Assembly (NCBI RefSeq): GCF_013522725.1
Contig: NZ_JAAMRF010000004.1
Coordinates: 1-64,000 of the forward strand
DNA length: 64,000 nt
Source: Stutzerimonas azotifigens
GTDB lineage: Bacteria > Pseudomonadota > Gammaproteobacteria > Pseudomonadales > Pseudomonadaceae
Direction of reading: 5' to 3'
Translations under genes and position numbers: made by a program
The notes under the pieces: model-generated
Seen by the model: only the letters and a program-made list of their open reading frames with translations
Databases searched by the model: none
What the model was told of the DNA's origin: nothing
In this document: piece after piece, positions 10,601 through 18,302 of the stretch
How positions within the stretch are numbered: position 1 is the stretch's first letter
Layout of the letters: each line of letters begins with the position of its first letter

Positions 10601-10822
10601 ATGACCGTAGCAGTGATTATCGCCGGTCTGCTGCCCATCCTCTGGGGTAGCGGAACCGGCAGCGAAATCATGAGCCGCATCGCCGCGCCCATGGTGGGCG
10701 GGATGATCACCGCCCCTTTGCTCTCCCTGTTCGTTCTGCCGGCAGCTTACCTGCTGATGCGCCGCCGGCAATTGCGAGTTACCACCCAGCAAGCAACCAA
10801 CCCCACTGGAGAACATCCATGA
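7658..10822 (+). CDS. cusA: CusA-family heavy-metal RND efflux pump
   Basis: Inner-membrane proton-driven transporter of 1054 aa, normal length for HME-RND proteins. Features include the N-terminal helix ([20 protein letters not shown]), two large periplasmic loops, the transmembrane proton relay [23 protein letters not shown] (residues ~390-415), and Met pairs in the periplasmic cleft such as [16 protein letters not shown] typical of the Cu/Ag subgroup. With CusB and CusC it forms the pump spanning the envelope and removing Cu(I)/Ag(I) from the periplasm. It overlaps cusF by 4 bp (ATGA at 10819), so the cluster is a single operon. The metal is inferred from adaptor and CusF context. Confidence 0.95.
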   Translation: MIAAIIRWSVANRFLILLATVFAVAWGVWSVKNTAVDALPDLSDVQVIIRTPYPGQAPRIVENQVTYPLTTTMLSVPGAKTVRGYSFFGDSYVYVLFEDGTDLYWARSRVLEYLSQVQSRLPAAAKPALGPDATGVGWIYQYALVDRTGKHDLSQLRSLQDWFLRYELKTLPNVAEVAPIGGMVKQYQVVLDPVRMASRGVTQQQIAKAIDEANRETGGSVLELAETEFMVRATGYLKTLKDFRAIPLRLDGGVPVTLGDVAHIQLGPEMRRGISELDGEGEVVGGVVILRSGKNARETIAAVQTKLDELKASLPQGVEIVTTYDRSKLIDSAVENLTHKLIEEFIVVALVCAIFLWHLRSSLVAIVSLPIGILIAFVIMQRQGINANIMSLGGIAIAIGAMVDAAIVMIENAHKHIEAWHKRHPDSTLKGQEHWKVITDAAVEVGPALFFSLLIITLSFIPVFTLEAQEGRLFGPLAFTKTYAMAAAAGLSVTLVPVLMGYWIRGKIPDEHRNPLNRGLIWIYKPALDAVLRWPKMTLLVAVLVFLTGLWPASRLGGEFLPPLDEGDLLYMPTALPGLSAQKASELLQQTDRLIKTVPEVAHVFGKAGRADTATDPAPLEMFETTIQFKPKDQWRPGMTPDKLVEELDRTVQVPGLANLWIPPIRNRIDMLATGIKSPIGVKVYGTDLAQIDKATQAVEKIAKTVPGVSSALAERLTGGRYIDVDIDRVAAARYGLNIADVQSIVAGAIGGQTIGETVEGLARYPINLRYGREWRDSISDLRNLPIYTPQGSQITLGTVAKVQVTDGPPMLKSENARLSGWVYVDVRGRDMAAVVGDLREKISKGVQLESGMSISYSGQFEFMERANAKLKLVVPATLLIIFVLLYLTFGRFGEALLIMATLPFALTGGVWFLYLLGYNLSVATGIGFIALAGVSAEFGVIMLLYLKNAWTDRVNAGAHGEGVLLDAIREGAVQRVRPKAMTVAVIIAGLLPILWGSGTGSEIMSRIAAPMVGGMITAPLLSLFVLPAAYLLMRRRQLRVTTQQATNPTGEHP

Positions 10823-11175
10823 ACATTAAGCACATCACCCTTGCCTCACTCTTCCTGGTGCCAGTCGCCTATGCCGCCGACAAGGAGCCAATGGACGGCA
10901 TGCCGATGGATCACAAAGGCATGAACATGCCAATGGACCAGAAGTCGGCGGGACAGACCGCTACAGCCACAGGTACGGTCAAGAAAGTAAACACCGAGAG
11001 CGGAACCGTCACCATTGCCCACGGCCCGGTCGAAGCGTTGGGCTGGCCGTCGATGACGATGGGCTTCAAAGCAAAGCCTGATCAGCTCCAAACGCTGAAA
11101 GAAGGGGACCAGGTCGAATTCGAGTTCTCCTCGAAAGGTATGGATTCCACCATTACGCGCATCGAAAAGCAGTAA
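10819..11175 (+). CDS. cusF: CusF-like periplasmic copper/silver chaperone
   Basis: Protein of 118 aa with signal peptide ([14 protein letters not shown]), a Met/His-rich linker ([18 protein letters not shown]) and an OB-fold CusF domain. The metal ligands of CusF are all visible in [17 protein letters not shown]: His, the capping Trp and the two Met residues. It would hand Cu(I)/Ag(I) to CusB. It is the last gene of the cusCBA operon and is a second CusF unit next to the one fused to the adaptor. Confidence 0.93.
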   Translation: MNIKHITLASLFLVPVAYAADKEPMDGMPMDHKGMNMPMDQKSAGQTATATGTVKKVNTESGTVTIAHGPVEALGWPSMTMGFKAKPDQLQTLKEGDQVEFEFSSKGMDSTITRIEKQ

Positions 11176-11186
11176 AGAGCAGAAAG

Positions 11187-11210
11187 CGACCGCCGCAGGC
11201 GCGGCGGTCG
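11187..11210 (+). terminator. Hairpin after cus operon
   Basis: Perfect 10-bp stem CGACCGCCGC / GCGGCGGTCG with an AGGC loop, 11 bp after the cusF stop. There is no T run behind it, so intrinsic termination is uncertain; it may protect the 3' end of the mRNA or act in a Rho-dependent way. Confidence 0.5.
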
Positions 11211-11231
11211 TACCAACACGAGAATGAAGCG

Positions 11232-11250
11232 ATTACCGCTTTGTAACCTT
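11232..11250 (+). promoter_or_regulatory. CopR-type box upstream of PtrA-like gene
   Basis: ATTACCGCTTTGTAACCTT, a diverged member of the island copper-box family, lies 68 bp upstream of the gene at 11318. The outer halves ATTAC and TGTAA are kept while the spacer differs. Confidence 0.6.
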
Positions 11251-11317
11251 GGCAACAGCTTCTTGTAAGTAGCAAGCCTTTAATCTACAGGCATCAACTA
11301 ACCAAGAGGTGCAAACC

Positions 11318-11635
11318 ATGAACCGCATAACCAAAGTAATCGTTCCTTTTATTCTGACCGTTGCTTCCTCGCTTGCAATGGCCGAAGGCGGAAGCGAACG
11401 TACGCTGAATCGCTTAAATGACTCGGCAGGAGCAAAGCCCACCCTTAAGGAGCTTGTCAAAGAGGGTCAAGTGCTGAGCATCGCACCTGCAGGGGCGACC
11501 GGCACGACTCGAATGATTCAAAACTATAGAACTAGTGCCCAAGTCCAGACGTATGAGATGAAGGTCAAGACCCCCGACGGGAAGATCCATACGGTAGAGT
11601 TCCTGAGCACCCCAGTTGGCGTGAACAATGGCTAA
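11318..11635 (+). CDS. Small periplasmic PtrA-like protein
   Basis: Protein of 105 aa; the ATG at 11318 has AAGAGG 8 nt upstream and is preferred to the GTG at 11309. A signal peptide (VIVPFILTVASSLAMA) is followed by EGGSERTLNRLNDS, a pattern shared with the second small protein at 22575 (EGGGDRTFARMEQARQ). AEGG-(S/G)-(E/D)RT is the start of the mature part of PtrA-N-terminal-type proteins, named after the copper-induced P. aeruginosa PtrA. The rest (KVKTPDGKIHTVEFLSTPVGV) is a short beta-rich tail. It opens a three-gene operon behind a copper box. The molecular function is unknown. Confidence 0.65.
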   Translation: MNRITKVIVPFILTVASSLAMAEGGSERTLNRLNDSAGAKPTLKELVKEGQVLSIAPAGATGTTRMIQNYRTSAQVQTYEMKVKTPDGKIHTVEFLSTPVGVNNG

Positions 11636-11667
11636 TCTGCCAAGCTTAATATCCGAGGGATAGTTAG

Positions 11668-11925
11668 ATGAGCAGCATAATATCCAAGATTAAAAGCGTA
11701 CTGCAGCGCAATCCGGTCGTAACGGGGTTAACCGCAGCTGTGGTTGGCTACATGCTACTGAACCAAAGCACTGCGGCGTTGGCAACAACGCTGCCAAGCC
11801 TGCTCTTTCTCTTGCCCTGCTTGTTGATGATGGTCGTATGCATGAAGCATATGTCTAGCGGTAAGTGCGACAAGCCCAAGGAGCCCAACGTTGGCGAAAA
11901 CACCTTGTTAAGCAAAAGCGAATAA
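11668..11925 (+). CDS. Small two-helix membrane protein, DUF2933-like
   Basis: Protein of 85 aa with two hydrophobic segments, about residues 18-35 and 41-58 (LPSLLFLLPCLLMMVVCMKHM). The Leu-Pro-Cys-Leu-Leu-Met pattern and the Met/His/Cys residues at the second helix end resemble DUF2933 proteins that often accompany copper and silver genes. It lies 32 bp after the PtrA-like gene, in the same direction. The role is unknown; metal handling is suggested only by context. Confidence 0.55.
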   Translation: MSSIISKIKSVLQRNPVVTGLTAAVVGYMLLNQSTAALATTLPSLLFLLPCLLMMVVCMKHMSSGKCDKPKEPNVGENTLLSKSE

Positions 11926-11948
11926 CCCACTGAACTTAGAGATTTAAC

Positions 11949-12179
11949 ATGCGAAAGGCCATCACCGTTACAGCAATCGCAATCACCTTGGCGAGCGGAC
12001 TGAGTTTCGCAGCGGCAGATAAAGCGGACCAAAGCCATTCAGAAACCGGCATGATGAGCGGCGACAAGCATATGGAAATGATGGGTGACATGCGTGGAAT
12101 GATGAAAGAGTGTCGTGAGATGATGGGGGCCGCCAAAGCCGACCACTCGCAAAATGGCGAAAATCCAGACGCAGCATAG
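11949..12179 (+). CDS. Small periplasmic Met-rich protein
   Basis: Protein of 76 aa. A signal peptide (VTAIAITLASGLSFAAA) precedes a short mature region with repeated Met and His residues (MMSGDKHMEMMGDMRGMMKECREMMG). Spacing of Met residues on one helix face suggests a Cu(I)-binding or sponge-like peptide. It is the third gene of the 11318 operon, 23 bp behind its neighbour, and is followed by a strong terminator. No family recognised. Confidence 0.6.
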   Translation: MRKAITVTAIAITLASGLSFAAADKADQSHSETGMMSGDKHMEMMGDMRGMMKECREMMGAAKADHSQNGENPDAA

Positions 12180-12207
12180 GATATGAGGGTGTGAGTAACA
12201 ATGATCG

Positions 12208-12239
12208 AAGCAGGTGGGGGGTGCCCCACCTGCTTTTTT
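12208..12239 (+). terminator. Strong rho-independent terminator
   Basis: AAGCAGGTGGGG, a GGTG loop, then CCCCACCTGCTTTTTT: a 12-bp stem and a run of six T. It ends the small-protein operon and shows that the sensor-kinase reading frame cannot usefully start at 12201; the kinase start is therefore placed downstream. Confidence 0.9.
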
Positions 12240-12269
12240 GTGCTTGATGGCCTAACCAGGACCGTACTG

Positions 12270-13643
12270 ATGGGAAAAGTGTCACTGACGAGCAGAATGG
12301 CGATAGCTTTCATGCTCGTGGTTACGGTTGTGCTGCTGGCGGCCGCAATCAGCTTTAATTATTTTTGTCAGCTCCATTTCGAACGCAAAGATGCACAAGT
12401 GCTTAATGAAAAGGCCGCTGCAGTAGAGCGTACGCTACTCAACAGCTCAGCATTCGGGCCTGAGACCGCTTCAAGGATCGATGCCGTTATTGAGCACTCC
12501 TTTGGCTTCGCGACTGCGGTTGTAGTAGACGGTAAGACGGTTTACTCCCATCACAATCTGTCTGAGAGCTTGCTACCTCTTGTCACAGACATCCAAGAGG
12601 AACGCTGGACGGTAAGTTTCGGTGGCCACCAGTACAGCGGAATTACCAGAAAAGTAAATCGGTGGGTAGAAGGGCAGGACACTGTTATCTATTTGGCTTT
12701 GGATGTAACGCACCGAATCCACTTCTTCGATATGATTCAGCAGTGGTTTGCTTATACGCTTGTCGTTAGTGCACTTCTGAGTGGCGCGTTAGGTGTTGTT
12801 CTGATCAGGAAAGGCTTAAAACCAATAGACGAACTGTCCAAGACTTCTTCTACGGTAACCGCCCACTGCTTAGATACCAGAATTCCAACCGAGTCGGTGC
12901 CAGGCGAGCTGCATGAACTCGTAGACAACTTCAACGAAATGCTTTCGCGCTTGGACGACTCTTTTCTCAGATTGTCAGGTTTCTCAGCGGATATCGCGCA
13001 TGAGCTAAGAACGCCGCTGAACAGCATGCTTACCCAAATGGAGGTCGCGCTCTTGCGCGACCGCGAGAATACCGACTACAAAGACATTTTGTATTCCGCC
13101 CTCGAAGAACTTAGGCGCATGTCAAAGATGGTCGATGACATGCTATTCCTCGCCAAGGCGGACAACGGGAAGATTACGCCCAATGCCGAAGATGCCAGCA
13201 TGGCTGAGATTACCGCGAGCGTTATCGAATATTACGAGCTTGCAGCCGAGGACAAAAAGGTAGAAATCGCGCTTTCAGGCGATGGATCGGTACATGGCGA
13301 TAAATCGATGCTGAGACGGGCCGTCTCAAACATAGTCTCTAACGCAGTTCGATATGCAGAGGAAGGCAGCACCATCAGCGTTGAAATAAGCGAGAGCGGT
13401 GGCTCGGTTTGCACAGCCATATCCAACCGAGGCACAACGATTCCAGCCGAGCTTCAGGCCCGAGTGTTTGATCGATTCTATAGGGTCGACACCGCAAGGC
13501 GCGAAGGAACCACCATGAATGCGGGCCTCGGCATGGCTATCACTCGTTCGATAGTCGAAGCGCACAAAGGGCGCATCGCTTGCGAATCAGCTGAGGGGCA
13601 TACGACTTTCACAATGACGCTTCCAAAGCTTATGTCTAGTTAA
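12270..13643 (+). CDS. copS: Heavy-metal sensor histidine kinase (CopS/CusS family)
   Basis: Membrane kinase of 457 aa. The start at ATG 12270 follows the terminator and has CCAGG upstream. Layout: first transmembrane helix (MAIAFMLVVTVVLLAAAISF), a periplasmic sensor loop of about 130 residues, a second helix (YTLVVSALLSGALGVVLI), HAMP, the phosphorylated His in DIAHELRTPLNSM (~residue 244), the N box (NIVSNAVRYAEEG) and G box (GLGMAITRSIVEAHKGRI). The family senses periplasmic Cu(I)/Ag(I) and phosphorylates an OmpR-type regulator. No regulator gene adjoins it; the best candidate lies at 23209 in the same island. Confidence 0.88.
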   Translation: MGKVSLTSRMAIAFMLVVTVVLLAAAISFNYFCQLHFERKDAQVLNEKAAAVERTLLNSSAFGPETASRIDAVIEHSFGFATAVVVDGKTVYSHHNLSESLLPLVTDIQEERWTVSFGGHQYSGITRKVNRWVEGQDTVIYLALDVTHRIHFFDMIQQWFAYTLVVSALLSGALGVVLIRKGLKPIDELSKTSSTVTAHCLDTRIPTESVPGELHELVDNFNEMLSRLDDSFLRLSGFSADIAHELRTPLNSMLTQMEVALLRDRENTDYKDILYSALEELRRMSKMVDDMLFLAKADNGKITPNAEDASMAEITASVIEYYELAAEDKKVEIALSGDGSVHGDKSMLRRAVSNIVSNAVRYAEEGSTISVEISESGGSVCTAISNRGTTIPAELQARVFDRFYRVDTARREGTTMNAGLGMAITRSIVEAHKGRIACESAEGHTTFTMTLPKLMSS

Positions 13644-13748
13644 TGGCAGAGTGCCAGCAACGACCCTGACCTACGCTCATAGAAACGCCAGGCTGAACCG
13701 AAAGAGGCCGAGACTTTCGAAGCTGTATGTTTGGTTCTGGAGGTTCCC

Positions 13749-15416
13749 GTGCAAGCGTCCTCATCGAGAAAATGCGGTACGACAGCCGCAGCGCTCAACG
13801 AAGCGTGCTTCTGCGTAAGCCTAGATCAAGCTGCGCTCGTAAACTCATTGACCGAACAGCTTGGGAATTCAGAGCTGTCGGAGCTATTGAAGTCACGTTG
13901 CCCTCATGTGTTTGCAGCACGACCGGTCTTTGTTTCATCCTTGCGGCTGCGCCAGGTTAATGAGGTTATTCAGGCCATCGAGCAGACCGTGAGCTCGCCC
14001 GGTTGGCGTGAGCATGCTCTGGATTCTGCACCTCCTATTGCCCGACACGATCCTCGGGGCGCGCGCGGCGTCTTCTTTGGCTACGACTTCCATCTGGATG
14101 ATGACAAGCTTGGGCTCATCGAAATAAACACAAATGCGGGCGGAGCGATGCTAAACGTATTGCTCGCCCGCGCGCAGCGTAGTTGTTGCAGCGGCGTAGT
14201 CGGGCTTTCGCCAGGTCAGGAAGGACCCGGCGGCTTCGAGCGTTCGATTCTGGATATGTTCGCCCAGGAATGGTCTACGAGCGGCGAGCCACGTCCGCTC
14301 ACGCGCGTGGTGATCTTGGATGAAAGCCCACAAGCCCAATACCTGTATCCGGAGTTCCTTCTTTTTCAGCGGTTATTCGAGTCAGCAGGAATCGACTGCC
14401 TAATCGCAGACCCAGCCGATCTGGCCTTTCACAACGAGTCCCTCTTGGTCGACGGAAAGCCTGTGGATCTCGTCTACAACCGACTCACCGATTTCTATCT
14501 GGAAGGCGACAATTGCAGCGCGCTGCGCAGCGCTTATTTGGCTGATGTCGTGACGGTAACGCCACACCCTCAGGCCTATGCCCTTTACGCCGACAAACGC
14601 AGGTTGGTTGACCTAACCAACGCACGTTTTTTGGAAGAGATTGGCGTTGATCAGCAAATCCGAACCGTATTGGCCCAATACGTCCCGCTTACCGTTCCTG
14701 TCGGGCATGGTAATGCAGAGCACCTGTGGCAAAACCGCCGTAGCCTCTTTTTCAAGCCTGTCAGCGGGTATGGTAGTCGCGGTGCATACCGAGGAGACAA
14801 GCTCACCAAGCGCGTTTGGGAAGAAATCGTTGGCGGAAACTACGTGGCCCAGTCCCTTGTAGCTCCTGGCGAGCGTAGAATCGTCGCCGACCCTCAGGTA
14901 CGATCGATGAAGTTTGATCTGCGCGCTTACGCTTATGCTGGCGAGGTGCAGTGGAACGCTGCCAGGGTCTACCAAGGCCAGACGACCAACTTCAGAACAG
15001 AGGGGGGCGGTTTTGCTCCCGTTTTTACCTTAGGCGAGGAAGAGGAGCGAGCCGGTTCTACAGAGCAACGGTCGCACGCCTCGTTCACGTTCTTGCTCGA
15101 CGAAACCGGCGCCGTAGAGGAACTGCCGCACCCGCTATATCTGGCGCTGGTTCGAGCCGAAATGGCTACTTCTAAGCTTGCCGGTAAGCGTTTCCGATTG
15201 GCGGACTGGTATGTGGCAATGGAAGATGGCCATCCTTCCGAAGTCATCCGAGAATTGTACGGCTGGGTTGCTTTCGACGCAGATGGCGCCTACCACCCTG
15301 AAGTTGGCCCACCAGAAAATGGTCAGCCAAATAGTATTGGCAATGTTGACTCATCTGCCCTGCCAACACCGGAAGAACATGATCGAATCGAAGGTCTGTT
15401 GTTTCAAAGTGAGTGA
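13749..15416 (+). CDS. Uncharacterised ATP-grasp-like ligase in the copper island
   Basis: Protein of 555 aa. The GTG at 13749 is preferred over the TTG at 13731 because GGAGG (13739-13743) sits 5 nt before it. No signal peptide or membrane segment is seen, so it is cytosolic. A first region ends in LGLIEINTNAGGAMLN; a central region includes PHPQAYALYADKRRLVDL and the glycine-rich FFKPVSGYGSRGAYRG; then QSLVAPGE and MKFDLRAYAYAGEVQWNAARVYQGQTTNF. Lys plus glycine loop followed by D-X-R and N residues resembles the nucleotide and Mg sites of ATP-grasp enzymes such as glutathionylspermidine synthase-like ligases. ATP-grasp membership is an inference; substrates are unknown. Between the copper kinase and a DUF305 gene, it could make or modify a thiol or peptide copper ligand, but nothing here proves that. 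Confidence 0.55.
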   Translation: MQASSSRKCGTTAAALNEACFCVSLDQAALVNSLTEQLGNSELSELLKSRCPHVFAARPVFVSSLRLRQVNEVIQAIEQTVSSPGWREHALDSAPPIARHDPRGARGVFFGYDFHLDDDKLGLIEINTNAGGAMLNVLLARAQRSCCSGVVGLSPGQEGPGGFERSILDMFAQEWSTSGEPRPLTRVVILDESPQAQYLYPEFLLFQRLFESAGIDCLIADPADLAFHNESLLVDGKPVDLVYNRLTDFYLEGDNCSALRSAYLADVVTVTPHPQAYALYADKRRLVDLTNARFLEEIGVDQQIRTVLAQYVPLTVPVGHGNAEHLWQNRRSLFFKPVSGYGSRGAYRGDKLTKRVWEEIVGGNYVAQSLVAPGERRIVADPQVRSMKFDLRAYAYAGEVQWNAARVYQGQTTNFRTEGGGFAPVFTLGEEEERAGSTEQRSHASFTFLLDETGAVEELPHPLYLALVRAEMATSKLAGKRFRLADWYVAMEDGHPSEVIRELYGWVAFDADGAYHPEVGPPENGQPNSIGNVDSSALPTPEEHDRIEGLLFQSE

Positions 15417-15960
15417 GGTCCCGCGCGCCACGAAAGGCGCGGCTTGGGACAGAATAACCTCGCCGCTCAGTTTTGGAGCCAGCTACACCCAGCCGTCTTA
15501 GCCGCCACACATCTAATGTGCGAATACTAACCCTGCGGTCACACTCGACAAGAACGTGGCATATGCTGGGTGCTGAATTGTTCTCTCCGAGTGTTCTATT
15601 GCTCACGATAACTCTTTGGGCTTGCTAAGCCGAGTAGTCGGGTCTCAAGGCTTGAAGGCCATCTTAGTGGGCCCGCTCTTTCGCGCAGTGGTCCATAGCG
15701 CGACGTTGGTATTGTCTGCTTATAAGCTATTAGCGATTGATTAGTTCAGGGGAACATTACGCGTAGTACAGCGCTGGCAGCGCTTTAAGCCGGTCTTAAA
15801 GCGGTCGATGATTACATTTTTGTAAGCTTCTCAAAAAATCGAAACCTCATCATCTTCGGCTTGTCTGTTTTTAGGAGAGCATTCGAAAGCCACTTCTAAG
15901 CAGGGCTGCGCGAACACGTTGAGTCGCCGATCCAGCAGCAATCATTAAAGAGGTCTAACT
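15417..15960. other. 544-bp gap with copper box and inverted repeats
   Basis: No gene is supported. It begins with an imperfect GC-rich hairpin (15418-15452, no T tract). A perfect inverted repeat CGCTTTAAG-CCGGT-CTTAAAGCG lies at 15781-15803, 8 bp before the copper box at 15811. The 12-mer AGCGCTTTAAGC (15779-15790) recurs inverted beside the copper box at 22411 (22426-22437), so the two promoter regions share more than the box. The rest looks like eroded sequence. Confidence 0.5.
15811..15829 (+). promoter_or_regulatory. CopR-type box upstream of DUF305 gene
   Basis: ATTACATTTTTGTAAGCTT, identical over 19 bp to the box before the multicopper oxidase operon (22411-22429). It lies about 130 bp upstream of the DUF305 start. 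Confidence 0.75.
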
Positions 15961-16416
15961 ATGCAAATGTCTTACTGGCGCTTTGCAGCGATGGTAGCCA
16001 CGTCTACGATCATTATGTATGGCGTGATGTACTTAAATACTTACTCGTTCGAGCATGTTTTTTGGAGCGAGACTCGCGCTTGGATGGCATTAGTGATGGG
16101 CGCGGTAATGGCAGTAGTCATGCTCGCATTCATGCTCAACATGTATAAGCGTAAGTCAGTAAACCTAGCGATATTGGCAGGAAGTGCAGTAGCTTTTACC
16201 ATTGCACTATGGCTTGTACGTGGGCAAGCGACGGTAGACGACACGGACTACATGAAGGCCATGATCCCCCACCATTCCATAGCAATCCTAACAAGTGAAC
16301 GAGCTCAGATTTCAGATCCTCGCGTCCGCAAGTTAGCTGACGAAATCATCGACGCTCAGCGCCGAGAAATCGCAGAAATGAAGTCCCTGATCAATGAACT
16401 AGAAAGGGCAAATTGA
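15961..16416 (+). CDS. DUF305 membrane protein (copper-associated)
   Basis: Protein of 151 aa with three hydrophobic helices (about residues 7-24, 38-60, 70-84) and a periplasmic or cytoplasmic C-terminal DUF305 domain: DYMKAMIPHHSIAILTSERAQ then a helix IIDAQRREIAEMKSLI. The MIPHH motif is the DUF305 signature; DUF305 proteins such as CopM bind copper in some bacteria. Its gene ends at the exact place where the convergent SDR gene is broken, so it probably arrived with the rearrangement. The exact function is unknown. Confidence 0.8.
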   Translation: MQMSYWRFAAMVATSTIIMYGVMYLNTYSFEHVFWSETRAWMALVMGAVMAVVMLAFMLNMYKRKSVNLAILAGSAVAFTIALWLVRGQATVDDTDYMKAMIPHHSIAILTSERAQISDPRVRKLADEIIDAQRREIAEMKSLINELERAN

Positions 16417-17116
16417 TTCCCAGAAACGGTGTGTCCACAGCCCAGGGCATGACGGTGGCGACATTGATGGTCTCGCTACCGCTCAGGCGAATCTCCTCAG
16501 CGATTGCCGCGCCGAGATTTATGACGCCACCTTTGGTCGCTGCGGAGGAGGCATGATAAGCCAGCGGTATCTCGCTCTCGACTGAGCCCACGTTGACAAG
16601 CGTGCCGAAGCCTTGAGCTCTGAACTGGCGCATGGCTGCGTGGCTGCCATAGATCATGCCCTTAAGATTGACATCCACGATCCGCGCATGGTCCTCGACG
16701 GGAACGTCCTCGAAACGACCCAGCGCTCCGACCGCAGCGTTGTTAATCCAAACGTCGATCCTGCCGAAACGCTCGATGGCGGCTCGTGCCAAGTCCTGCA
16801 TCTCGTTCGGGTTGCTCACGTCGGTGGTCACCACCAGTGCCGATCCTCCAGCCATGCGTATCTGCGCGGCCAGTTCTTCGAGCACGTCGGTCCGGCGGGC
16901 CGCTAGCACCACGTCGCCTTGCAGAGCGGCAAGCTTGAGCGCCACGCCGCGGCCGAAGCCACTGGAGGCACCAGTGATGACAAAGGTTTTGCGAGCAACG
17001 CTTGGCTGGTCGCTTGGTTTCAGGCGCGGGGAAACGGCGCAGCCACTGAGTTGCAGAACGGCGAGCAGTACTAGCAGCAAAGCCAATCGCTGCGATGGGA
17101 ATATTCGCAAAACCAT
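16391..17116 (-). pseudogene. SDR-family oxidoreductase lipoprotein, C-terminally truncated
   Basis: Reads as 241 aa: a lipoprotein-type signal (LLLVLLAVLQLSGC), then a classical short-chain dehydrogenase fold with the cofactor loop TGASSGFGRG, NNAAVG, and a Y-X3-K-like segment YHASSAATKGG in which the usual catalytic Tyr-X3-Lys spacing is altered. Homologues I remember continue for about 80 more residues after the VMPWAVDTPF segment. Here the sequence switches after TPF (about 16427) to LGINLPFLVH, which is the reverse complement of the DUF305 gene end. The C-terminal segment is therefore lost by recombination and the gene is probably non-functional. Start ATG at 17116 has GGGAG upstream. 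Confidence 0.75.
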
Positions 17117-17494
17117 TTTCGTTTTCTCCCAGCAAAATAAGGTCGCATGGCCCGCTTGGTTGTTGTTGGACCGCCTTTTTGCCAGGAGCTTTCATGCTAA
17201 TTCACTCAATTAGTTTTCAGCGCTCAATCGGGAGACAGTGGCAAGAGAATAGACCGTTACGGTGGCGATCATCGGTGGCTAAGTAAGAGTTGCTAGCGCG
17301 TAACTATCGTATTTCGCTTTGGAATGAAATGCTGCTGGACAGGGATTGATTCGCTCTTGGCAGTTGCGGGTATCGTACGCACTTTTTCGATATGTCATGG
17401 AGGCGCGAACATTAAGCGCACCATGGCTTTTCTTATTCTTCGAGGGGCTCTGACACTCCCAATTTAGTAGTGCCAGAGCAGTGAGTTACGGATG
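17117..17494. other. 378-bp gap with one imperfect hairpin
   Basis: No gene is supported. An inverted repeat GCTCTGACACT / AGTGCCAGAGC (17447-17457 and 17468-17478, one mismatch) lies just beyond the end of the Csp gene. It has no clear T tract on either side. It could be a degenerate terminator or the end of a lost element. Confidence 0.45.
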
Positions 17495-17824
17495 TTATCC
17501 TGCCATACGCTCACATTCCTCAGCGCAGTTCATGCACGCCTTCGCACACTCTTGGCAATGATCCATTTCATGCTTCGCGCATTCCTCTCCGCATGCACGG
17601 CAGATCTTGGCGCAAAGGGCGCAGAACTTCTTAGCATATTCACTTTCGCGGCTCATCAGTGTGGCAGCCAACCTGCAAATGTCCGCGCAGTCGCGGTCAA
17701 GCTCGATGCAGCGAGCCATCATTTTTACATCATCCTCGCGTAGGCAAGCAGAGGCGCACATTTCGCACACTAGGGCACAGTTCGAACAAGCTTGGATACA
17801 GGATGCGAACATTGAGTTTGTCAT
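17495..17824 (-). CDS. Four-helix-bundle copper storage protein (Csp, DUF326 type)
   Basis: Protein of 109 aa with 17 or so cysteines arranged as CXXXC repeats along helices: CIQACSNCALVCEMCASACL, CIELDRDCADICRLAA, FCALCAKICRACGEECAKH, CQECAKACMNCAEECERM. This is the Cys-lined four-helix bundle of the Csp family, which stores many Cu(I) ions per monomer. There is no signal peptide, so it resembles the cytosolic Csp3 branch. The ATG is preceded by GGAG. A copper box lies 124 bp upstream, implying copper induction. It would buffer cytosolic Cu(I) alongside the P-type exporter. Confidence 0.92.
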   Translation of the reverse strand: MTNSMFASCIQACSNCALVCEMCASACLREDDVKMMARCIELDRDCADICRLAATLMSRESEYAKKFCALCAKICRACGEECAKHEMDHCQECAKACMNCAEECERMAG

Positions 17825-18302
17825 TTACGTTCTCCAGGGTTCGATAGTTGTATTTCGTCGTTTGGTTACTGGCCGATATGGCTCATCAGCCTGTTAGCAG
17901 ACACTGAATTACGACACGCTCCTACCGAGCCCGTTTCGAAAAACCTCATTACAATGTTGTAAGGTAAGTCCAACCGCACCGGGGATCTGCGGGCGCAGTT
18001 GGTGGCGATGTGGCCGTCAGATTGCCTGTACGGCTTCGCTAGTCTGTTCGAGATGATTGAGTTGAAAATGAGGGAGCTCCCTGTCGCCACGACTGGGAGC
18101 ATTCGTTGGGGAACGGCCGGAGCGCAAGCCGCTTAACTAGGTAAGTTACTGGCCTTGCGGCCTAACTTTTAGGAAGGAAGCAATTGCAAAGCCCTCCGGT
18201 ACCGTTGCGTCGACTAGGATGGCCTAGGGCCGATCCTCTGCTTGCTGAACCGCCTTTCTTAGAGCCTCGATCAGAACCGCATAGGCACACATATACCGGA
18301 TG
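17825..18302. other. 478-bp gap upstream of Csp gene
   Basis: Contains the copper box at 17948. A 56-codon open stretch on the plus strand (17961-18135) and a short one on the minus strand (around 18226-18300) have no recognisable match or ribosome binding site. Nothing else is seen. Confidence 0.45.
17948..17966 (+). promoter_or_regulatory. CopR-type box upstream of Csp gene
   Basis: ATTACAATGTTGTAAGGTA; ATTACA and TGTAAGGT are shared with the box before the response regulator at 23133. It lies 124 bp before the minus-strand Csp start. Confidence 0.7.
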
